Part shown: positions 51,268 through 61,200 of the stretch, in pieces
Numbering within the stretch: the stretch's first letter is position 1
Layout of the letters: each line of letters begins with the position of its first letter
Origin: Anoplopoma fimbria
Taxonomy: Eukaryota > Chordata > Actinopteri > Perciformes > Anoplopomatidae
Assembly: GCF_027596085.1 (NCBI RefSeq)
Contig: NC_072472.1
Location: 18,666,680 to 18,730,679 of the forward strand
Direction of reading: 5' to 3'
DNA length: 64,000 nucleotides
Notes under the pieces: generated by a model
What the model was told of the DNA's origin: nothing
The model's input: the letters and a program-made list of their open reading frames with translations, nothing else
Database searches by the model: none
Translations under genes and position numbers: made by a program

Positions 51268-51452
51268 CCCTTTAAGCTCCAACAACACTGGATCCTACAA
51301 TTCCCATAATCCAAATTGTCTTTCATTAGATCCTCTCTCTCTAAAAATCTTTAGTCTTCAAGCTCAAGCCGAGATAGCCATGATAATGATCATCATGCTA
51401 TTATAGTAAATTTAATTTGATGTGGAAAATCAGCGGAGTGCCCCTTTAAGAG
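51268..51452. repeat. MITE-like fish repeat fragment
   Basis: It begins CCCCTTTAAGCTCCAACAA, contains TCCTACAATTCCCATAATCC and ATAGCCATGATAATGATCAT, and ends AATCAGCGGAGTGCCCCTTT then AAGAG. I recognise the CTACAACTCCCATAATGC and GCGGAGTGCCCCTTTAAG motifs from a short teleost DNA-type repeat. Both ends here contain CCCCTTTAAG in the same orientation, so these are not simple inverted termini. Confidence 0.45.
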
Positions 51453-54400
51453 TGTAGTTTAGTAGAAATGAAACAACCTGACTTTGGCATGGATATATGC
51501 ATCTTCATGTTAATATATTTGCCATTTTACAGTTTCAGTCTATTTTTGAGTTCTTTTGTTTAATTGAAAAAAATGTTTAAAGTTCCAACTATCTCCACCG
51601 TAGCTAATCTATTTCAAGCATACCACTTGGCATCCTGTTAACCGTGTGACCTTTGTGGCGCGTGCACAGAATCCAAACACTGAAAGAAAGCAGACATACA
51701 CATGACAAGAATAATTTGAATGATTGACAAGCAACCCAGCTCTGTTAATCAAGTTATGCTTACTGTGATTAGGACCTTAATGCGAGTAAGATAACCCGGT
51801 TAAGGTGTTTACATGAGAGTTGCAATAATATGCGTATTGCATTAGTCTAGTTATAATTGAATTATTGGTGTGCATGCAAATGCTCTATCTCTCTCGCTCT
51901 CTGGCTCATTCCCAGACACCAGTCTCTTTATTTTATGTTGGGGGGGGGATCGCTGTGTGTAGTGTAGGTCTCCATTGATCAGAGGAGAGGTGAGACATGA
52001 GCATGTGTGTAGCAGTTCATATGAAAGCCACCTGGCTCTCTCCGGCTCTGTGATTTATGCCTTTGATAACAACAACCCAGAGATGCTTTCAACAACAACA
52101 AAGTAGTGCTGAAGGATGACAACAATGGGACACTTGTCAGTCTGGAGATGAAAAGATGTCTTGCTAGGTGCCTGTCTCTTTTGTAACTTTGATATATACA
52201 GTATATATATTTTTTTGTCTTTTGTTCAGTTTATTTGTCTCTCTGTGTTTCCCTACATCTTATCAAAGGTTATTGATGAAGCAGAATGTGAAGTGGAGTC
52301 AGTTTTCCATCTCTGACAGAATGCCTCCCTCCTCCTTCATGCGAAGGCGGCAGTGTGCTTCACTGCCTCCGCTATGACTTATCAACAGACTTATTTCCGC
52401 TGGCTTGTCCTTACTGTCATACGGTGACAGAAAGAAAAAAAAAATCTCCTGTATGATTTCTTTTTTTTTTCTCACATTTATTACATTGACTTTGCAGTGA
52501 ACAGTGACACCTATACGCTCCTATGATGCAAATGCAAATCGATAGATTGTAGAATAATTAGTAATTAGATTTTTCAAAGGCAAACAGCCAGGAGTGTTTC
52601 TGTTCGGTTTGTAATTATCTGTTTTCAATTAGATTAGCCTCGTTTTGATAAGAAACTGGAAAATTCAATTATTATGTCAATAATCCATCATTAAAAACAT
52701 TTTGATTAAGGCAGTTCAATTTATAATTACAAGAATCAGAGTTCGCAAGTACCAAAATTCATCTACTTAGCTACTGGACTTACTGTAAGTTTGAAATTTG
52801 AGCACTTTTGCTTATTTTTATTGTGACAATGAAATTTTAGATATTTCCTAAATCACATGTAAGGCCTGACACACTATTATGATGCATTACTGCAACTAGT
52901 GTAATTCCACCAAATTAAGATACAATGTATCAATATTTAATAACTGTGAGAGGGATCATTGTGTAGAAAGATACTTTTACTTTGTGTTAATGGCATCACT
53001 AGCTATTTTTTATTGCTATTTCACTTGTACGTAATTGTAAAATAAATAGTTAATGCAAGAGCTTTAGGGGAGTATTCCAATATTGCCGAATTAATCTAAT
53101 GCAAGGAATGTGGTTTAAAATTTGTTTTGTTCTCACATTATATGTTTTCTTATGTTATAGCACAAAACGACACCTTTCCTTGGTTTTAGTGGTGTAGAAG
53201 AAAGCACTTCATTATCGGCGCAGTTATTAGTGTTTTACCTGAGTAATCTGTTCTCAGTTCTTGAAATATTTTTTGGGGCCAAAGTATTTTACAGAGTTCC
53301 ATGAGAATGAATTCGACACCTGTGTCCTGACCTTATTTCTCCCTCAATTCCTCATTCTCTTTGTCTTTTCTTCTCTTTGTCTTCTTCTTCTACTGATGTA
53401 GCTGCTGTCCTTCCCTGTTCATCTGTCTCACTCATGTCGGCTCTTTACCGTTCATCTCTCTCACTCCTTCTGTCTGCCACCAAAACTTACTATAGCTTCA
53501 GGCTGAAAGGCTTGTTCACAAGCCCCTTTCCAAAACCAAGCTACCGTGTTAACCAGCGTAGCATGAAAACCTTGTTAGCCAGCAAGCTAACCCTGGTTGA
53601 TGACATGTCATTGCTTTATTTAATAATCACGTCTTGGAATTTCCTCCCCATTTGCTATCTTTTTTTTTTTGCTAGTTTGGTATAACTAAAATCTTTGTAA
53701 ACAAATAACTTTAATGCTGAGTTTGTAATGTACTTTTGCTTCCTGTACACCATTTGGGATTTCCACTGAAAATGAAGTGCTGTGTTTCATGTAAGCCCTA
53801 TTAGTTCTCAGTTTCACAGAGATATTAAAATATGGGCATAGGCTACTTCATCCATAGGGTTGCGGTAGAATATCAGCTGTCCCTGGGCTCCTCCTGTGCA
53901 TTAGTGAGTTGACAGTTCTTCTTATAGCAGAAATGAGCAGAGTGCTCTGTGACTGATGGCGCTCCTTTGTCAATGACAGGAGGGAGCTGCTACTGGCAGT
54001 TTTAGGCCAAAGAACAGTACAGATTACATTAACATCAGTCAAGCTGTTGTCAGACGGGTGGGACATAAATAGGACCTCATTGATGCATAATGCAACAACT
54101 TTTCATTGTGATGTTTTCTGAGTAATAGGATAAGAAAGTGGCTAGAGAAAAAAAAGATTTGCAAAAACTGTACCAGAAATAGTGCAACAGGAGAAAAACC
54201 TGAGGTAATGTTAAAGATGAAGGAGTTTATAAGCACTAGCTAAGATCAGGTGATGAAGTTCAAATTCTCCCTCCTCCTATCCAGGGTTAAATGTCTAACT
54301 AGATGAAGAGCACATATTCTGGGATCACATATCACACGATAATCCATCTTGCCGAGCATCAAGTAATGCGTTTGTGTCCGGTAATCGTGTTTCAGATGTG

Positions 54401-54569
54401 TGTGAGACAAAACGTTCTAAACGACAATGGGTGCTCCTAAAGAGGTTAGCGTTGATGTTACATCAGAACTATAGAGTATTTCTTCATCGAAAGAAGAGCA
54501 AAGAAGGGAACTGAAGACTTTTCACAATAGAAAAATGTGTTTTCATTCCTCACCCAACTGGCTTTGGCA

Positions 54570-54705
54570 AGAGATTAATTGACAGATGGTCCATCCAATA
54601 AGCCGGCAAGTATTTTTGAAGGCACATGCCCTTTTCCAAAAAGTTTCCAATGAGGGCTTCTCAGATGGTTCTGTGTATCAAACCAGCTGGCGGGTCAGGT
54701 TAGGG
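54570..54705. repeat. Possible fish interspersed repeat
   Basis: The stretch with AATAAGCCGGCAAGTATTTT, TTTCCAATGAGGGCTTCTCA and GGCGGGTCAGGTTA looks familiar from other fish intergenic sequences, but I cannot name the family. A self-search of the host genome would settle it. Confidence 0.25.
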
Positions 54706-57700
54706 TATCTCAGGGCATTGTTACTGACTTGTAACAATGCAATGCAACCACAAAGCAGCCTAAAATCATGGTGACATTAGGAGGAGTACATCATCAGTGG
54801 TCGTGATGGGGGCTAGAATTAATTTGACCAGTGGAATCACCTCGTTCTCTATACTTTAAAAGCACTGTGATATTCGGCAAAGTGCTTTGACAGTTTTATA
54901 ATAGAGAAAACAAAGCTTTTGACCTGGCCTGTGCCGGCTGTCGGGGCGAGCAAAAAAATCCCAGGAAACCTTGACAGAAAAATTGCACTGTGCTGTTTGA
55001 TCACTGTGACACTGCCCCTACTGCGTCTCTCCTCCTACTTCAGTACAGTCAAGTTCACAGAGACTCACAAAATACAGGTGCAGGCAGAAAAGAGCCGGTG
55101 TGCACCCGAGAAAAATGCTACTTTACAGGCATAGCGCCGCAGTATGTGCTGTGAACTATGATGAAAAATATGAATTCACACCGACAATACCATGAATTGG
55201 ACATGCCATTTTGTTTGGCAAATTGCTTTAGCTTAAAGTTTGTTTAAGGTAGGGCGGGATATGGACACATGGGGTAACAGTTCAACATCAATTTCTGAAT
55301 GAGGGTCAATATTTGCAAACAGTGGAGCTGAAAGGATAGAACTCTACAAGTTAGTGTCAAAGTTGTAAGGACATAGAACAAAAAGTAAGCATTTGTGTAG
55401 AAAGAATAACATCAGACTGGAAAAAAGCTTGTGAAATTTGCAACTGTTTTTGTTGTGAATATGAATCTTTTTATGAAATTCAAAGGTATATGTTGAGAAA
55501 GGGTAATTTTTTTGCTTGGAGAGAGGGCGAAATGAGATTCTTGACAGTGCCCATCTTTCTTTAGGTCTAATCTGTCTTCCTTTCTGTGTGCACTCCTGAA
55601 GAAGGCTGAATTTCTGTGCCCCAGGCTCGAGGAGCGAAAGCTGAGGACAGTTCCCCGGAGTCCAGACACCAAGGCCCCCGGGCCTCCACAGCTCATAAAC
55701 AGATGTGTCCTTGTCCCCAGCCAAGCGCAGCCACTCAAGTGGCAAAGCAGGGGCCCAATAATTGTGAAGAATTGAAAGCTAAATATTGGCTTTATCTCCT
55801 CAGTAATAAAAGGGCCATGAAATTGATTTAATGCTGCAGCGCTTCTCTTGGGTGGCTTCTTACAGCGTGAGCACAAAACAATGAGCAGCAGCCATCTATT
55901 AATTAACCCACCTAATCCTGCAAAGTTAATCTCTCACCACAACTTTGCCCGCAACTAACTTCCAAGCCAGTGGGTCTATTGGGGGTGTCATGACAATGGC
56001 AGCGAGGGGAAGATAGATTCAGCACTTAGGAAAGGAGGGAGAGAGGGAAAAAGAGGTGGAGAGTGCTGCATGAAAAACACTGTTCCGCCCAGCAACCGTG
56101 GGGACTGTAAGTGGAAATGCAGGGTTGCATGGCCGTCATTAGCATAGTATCAGAGTTGATTTGTGTTTTTGTGAAAAGAGGCGGAGAATATAATTTGAGC
56201 TGTACGAATCAGTTCCCGGTGTGGTGTGGCAGCGGTGGCATAAACGCGGCTGATTTTAGTTGCCTTTTGTCGTCTTTTTTCTTCCGGTTATTTTTTTCCA
56301 CCTGACGCCTTGCCGCCTCGGCCCCTTATTCTCTCCCGAGCTGTTAGGCGGTTGGGAGGAAAAGTGCCATTTCTTTTTCTCTTCTTCACCTGCCTGCCAG
56401 TCGCAACATGATGGCACCTCACACCCAACACACACATCCATGGTCATATTGTGTCGACAGAGTTGTGAATTACCTCCTTCTCAGCCGGCTGATGAAAAGC
56501 TATGTGTTTTTCTCTTTGGGCTGCGGCTCATCTGACCCTGCCCTGTCACCCCCTCTTCCCCATCTCCCCCCACCTCCCTCCCTCTCATCAGTCTTTTGTG
56601 TGAACCCCCTCTTGGTGGAATAGCAGTACAAGGCTGACTCGGAAAATAGGTCACCCACTGGTGCACTTCTCACCTCCACAGCATTCAAAAAATGATTCTC
56701 TAAGGTGTCCTGTGCCATTCTGTAATGTCTAAACCAGTCCCTGGAATGTGGCCAACAACATATAAGAAACACAAACATGCACACACATTCAGCTGATAAA
56801 ATATATAAAATTCAAGAAAGATTCCAATTGAGGGAATTTGAAGATCTTGCTAGTGAGGAAAGCATTTCCTGTGGAGATAATTTTAGGAGGCTGATTAGGC
56901 ATAGACGGTGTTGAGCCCAGAGTGAGGAATCTCATCACCAGCGCTAATGACATGCCATTCCTGTGCTGAGAGAGGAGCCCAGGCCCTGGGCATGGACTAG
57001 CCTCTGTCAGCCACCTCTAGCTACTGTGTTCATTAAGGCTAACAATGTAATTACAATTCACAGATACTGCGTCGGCTTAATTACAGACTGATTATTAGGC
57101 TGATATTTGTTGGAATAATCAGACCCTAAAGAAGCGGATTTATATTTGCATGGTAGTGAGGCCTTACAGTTATTATGGTATCATAAACTGACAATTTGGA
57201 CAGATTTATGAATGTTTTTTAAGCTTCACAAATCTCAGCGTTGGAGTACTATAAATATTTACCAAAGAAGAAACACGCACAAGGGACTTGTTCAGTCTTC
57301 ACATAAGCTAACAGATTGGAGTCTCCTCTGAATGACGAATCTTCCAACAGATGTCTCCATTTGATTGCGGGACATATCTTTCTACTGTGAATCTTCTACC
57401 CGAATAGACCAGCAAAGAATGTGGAATACTCTGCCTCGTGCATAAAAGTGGATGAATCGGTTTCCATAGAATCTCACAGTAATTGGGAGCACACCTGAAC
57501 AAAATGCAGAGATGGTCCCCAGTGGTCTGGCTACTATGCCCATGTCCATGCAGCTCAGAAGTGGCTGTAATCTTTCATCCAAAGCATGTGAAATAAACAC
57601 CCTCCAGAGCCAAACGCTTTCACTAATATAATCAGGGACTTGGTGAATTGTGAATGTCAGTTTACTCACAGTTTTATAGATGAATAAGAATTTGCACCTT

Positions 57701-58176
57701 TTCAGACGGACATCAATTTTTTTAATGAAAATCGAGAAGAAATTCATTTAAAGTACATACTGTATAATATATATTCCAATATTATCACTGTAACATAGGT
57801 TACTGTTCATGACATATTAATTATTTTTTTTGTTACGTGGTTTTAGTTTCATTTGAAATTACCCTCATGATGGTCGTGAAAACCACATCGAAGCTGCATA
57901 AGTTATTTTTATTTAAATGTGATATTCGCTGAATTGCTCTCGGCTATCCTTCTGTTTCTGTGTATGGATCAGTGGGTCTGCAGGGTTTTGAATATCACAG
58001 TGGGTTCAGTGAGAGACTGCTGATAGATGTCGCCCCGACATGAGCCCCAGTCTTTGACAGCTATAGTTTTATCCCGTAGCTCAGTGCTGGTATCAACATT
58101 CTCCTGTAGCTCTGGGACGTACTCATCCATGTGCAGGAAGTGATGCGTGTGTGTATGTGTGTGTATGTGCCTGCAG

Positions 58177-58296
58177 GCTTCCCAGCGACAGCATACGGAC
58201 CGGTGGCGGCGGCGGCGGTAGCAGCAGCGCGTGGCTCAGGTAGGGGGGCCCGTGGAAGAGGCGGCTACTTGGCGTACCCACAGAGCACAGGGCCAG
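58177..58296 (+). CDS. msi2: Musashi-2 internal exon: Ala-rich segment with RG-rich extension
   Basis: The exon completes the split Gly codon, then reads [20 protein letters not shown]. This Ala-rich motif is shared with vertebrate MSI2 ([20 protein letters not shown] as I recall). It continues as GRGARGRGGYLAYPQSTGP and ends with one base of a Gly codon before GTAAAC. The 120-nt length and phase 1/1 boundaries keep the frame. A second donor, CAG|GTAGGG, lies inside the exon after 58239. It is also phase 1 and would give a 63-nt exon ending at the RGS where many MSI2 isoforms end, removing 19 codons. The extension has RG/RGG motifs typical of arginine-methylated RNA-binding proteins. The acceptor is unusual: TG repeats instead of a clean pyrimidine tract. 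The next exon is beyond the window or was not recognised. Confidence 0.93.
58240..58241 (+). promoter_or_regulatory. msi2: Internal alternative 5' splice site in the Ala-rich exon
   Basis: The sequence CTCAG|GTAGGG inside the coding exon is a plausible donor. Use of it ends the exon at 58239, in the same phase (1) as the distal donor at 58297. The peptide then ends ...VAAAARGS followed by a split Gly, as in common mammalian MSI2 isoforms. The distal donor (CCAG|GTAAAC) adds 57 nt, or 19 codons, that are RG-rich. Both are predictions from sequence only. Confidence 0.65.
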
Positions 58297-61200
58297 GTAA
58301 ACGCTCTGTCCATGTTCTGTGTGGCTGCTGCTCTCTCCAACTTCTCCTGCTCTGCTTCTCCCCATAGACATAGTCCCCCGAGCCCACATGCACACACCCG
58401 GCAACCATTTGAGTTTAGACTGACAGCATCGTACACACATACAGTAGGGAATTATATCCAATATTACTTTGATTTGACACAAAAAAATGGAGGAAACATT
58501 TTTTTAGTTTAGTGAACTAGTAGGGAAAATTTAAACCTAAACAGTAACTCTAGCAATAAAGATTGAGTACAACCAATAAAAAAAAGCCAAGTATTGAGTT
58601 TATTAATATGATTAAAGTCAGCATAAGCAGACTTGATGAAATTGAGAAAAGATTTAAGAGGCTGTGAAAACAAGTACATTTTTAAGATCTTTGCTATTTC
58701 TTTGTGTGTACTGCATAAAGTCTACATTAAATAGTAAATTGACATGAAATATAACAAATACAATGATTTATCATTTTAAAACACATGTATTATTTATTTT
58801 AATAATTGAATACATTGAGTAATTGTTAATTTCACCAACTTCCGGTTTACATTTAAACTTAAACACGCAAACATAATTAACCAAATCAGAGGTAAACTAC
58901 TTCTGAGACATAAGAATAAAAAGAAACTGTTTTTCCAGCCATACAAATTAAAACCTGACCCTTCAATGTGTTCAATGTCAGTTTACAAAATTAACTCAGG
59001 AAATACAGCCTACTTTAAACCCTTCACGGCTCCTACACAATACTCCTTCTGGAACATACCTAACTAAGCTTTACAGACACTACACAGTACTGACACATGG
59101 ACTGAGTGTTCCAAGAAAGTAATGACAGTTTCCAAAATGACAAATCTCTGTAAAGACACTCAAGACAATTTTAAACTGCTGCTCAATGTCTCATTTATAA
59201 ACATAGTCCATTAAACCATGAACTTCAAAAAAACCTCTGCAAACCATTAAGAGAAAAACTTTCAGCTCCACACTATACCTCACTGAGAACACAGGAAAAA
59301 TCCCAAAAAGCACAAGCCGTGTCGGCCCAACAGCCACATTTGATTATCTAAGCCAGTGTTTTAAGTCTCTCAAGGAGTCTTTGAAACTTCAGAGGTCTGG
59401 AGGATATTACTCTCTGCTGTTTCCTGCAAGACACACAGATTATTATCTAACGATGCACTGTCACATTTGTTGATGAAAGGATACATATAAATTCAAAAGA
59501 TGGTAGGTGATTAAATTCAGAAGATGCTTCATTCCTTCAGTCTTAAGATATCGTCTTGTTTTTTTTTTCAAAAATATCTCAAATAAATAAAAAAACAATA
59601 TATAAAAGCACTACTAGAATGTGTCCATTATAACTCTTTCCATTTCCATTAAATTTCCCAATAATAACCCTTTAACCATTTTGGCTTTAACATAAACTTT
59701 CTCTTCTTTAACTAATCCCCACTGCAACTGATATAAAAATCAATCTTCTTTAACCAATAGTAAAATAAATGCAGCCTTAAGTCTTTGCTTAGGAGCTAAT
59801 GGCCTAAAACAAATGACTGCTAATTCAAGCTACCAAAATGAAACACACTTGCATCTTAAGTTTATATCCACAAGTCCATGGGATGTTACCTGAAGCATGA
59901 GCAAGGGAAATAGGGAGAACAGAGGAGGGAGAGTAGATTTCAGGCTGGACGCTGCAACCGTCCAACACGGCGAATTTACCGACAGCAACAGTTCAGAATG
60001 AACCTATAGCAGGCGGGAGACGTCTCCTCCTCACAGGGTCCACAGGTCCACAGGTCCATAGGTCCAGCTCCCTCACCCCCTCTCTGCCCAATGAATACAA
60101 ATGCCCTTCACCTCAGTCACTTTAATCAATCAATCATTAAAAAGATATGGTAACGCATTATTTTCCTTTAGATTATAAATAAAATACAAGAATCTTAATA
60201 TAGATTAAAGCTTTTCAAGTATTATTCCTTTGAAATCTCCTTGCATCAAACATTTTGGGAAATAACACAAGTTGAAAAACAAATGTTTGCAAATTAGGCA
60301 ACACATTTCCACTTGGTCTAAATATTTGACTGCCAGGAGAATATTTTCAATGCCAGATAAGAATTTTTAGTTTTAGCCTTTAGTTTTATCGTTTGACATG
60401 ATATGTTAAGATCACTATTATTGGTAAACTAACTTAGTTATAGTGAAATGTCAGGATTTGCACAGTTTAAACTAAAGCTGTTCATGTCTACTTTTTCGCT
60501 ACAGCTCTTCTTTACTTTTCATGTACTTTTCTATCCTTCTGGTATCTGGTCAAAGCACCCTGAACCTTGGACACTTTATTCATGATTGTTTGCTTTGTGG
60601 TTGCTGCCCTGATTAAATCGTATTCTGCTGTTGCACTTCAATGCTGCAGGCTATGAGTAAATACAGATGTTTAAAAAAAATTCAAATAGAAAGATAAGTC
60701 AGTGTCTCAGACATCAACTTCCAGTACACACACTCCATTAAAGCATGATTACAGCACAAACCTTATTCACATACAGACAAATATCTCCCAAAAGGTTTGT
60801 TCCAAAAACAGGAAGCAGGTTTCTTTTTGTCTTAAACTCAGTATTGATTGACTTGTTGGCTTCATTTGGACATCCTGCTTTCTGCACCTTACCAACTGTA
60901 GATCATTCAATAGCTGTCAATAATAGCTCCCCTGACTGAACACAAAGCCTGCAGGCTTTAGGGTAGAGTGTCTCTCCTAATCAGACTTACAATTAGAAGC
61001 TTGTTGGTAAAACTCTGTTTTAATTGTAACTCGGATGCTGTCTGCTCTGTGCAGTCACTCACAGATATAAAGTCAGTAGACTGTTGCTAATGTCACGTAC
61101 TGTGATACCTGAAGATGAACATGAACAGGCACATGAACACACAGACGGCTACAGTACGAGCGGCTGAAGTGTATGCACACTGCCTACATGCGCACACACA

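Larger units (their letters stand above)
37851..58176 (+). other. msi2: msi2 intron between the Tyr/Gly-rich and Ala-rich exons
   Basis: This is a 20,326-bp phase 1 intron, donor GTGAGT and acceptor CCTGCAG. It contains the CT and CA repeats near 46188-46463, a TG repeat near 49335, a 24-nt poly-G run at 48053, a SINE-like fragment near 49905, a short DNA-element-like fragment near 51268, and a 20-bp palindrome at 45227. Many short open frames occur by chance. None shows codon structure or homology that I can recognise. Confidence 0.88.

Noticed and set aside
55412..55876. 154-codon open frame, minus strand, overlapping another of 133 codons
   Set aside because: Two overlapping frames of similar size with no recognisable domain indicate chance in a locally GC-richer block.
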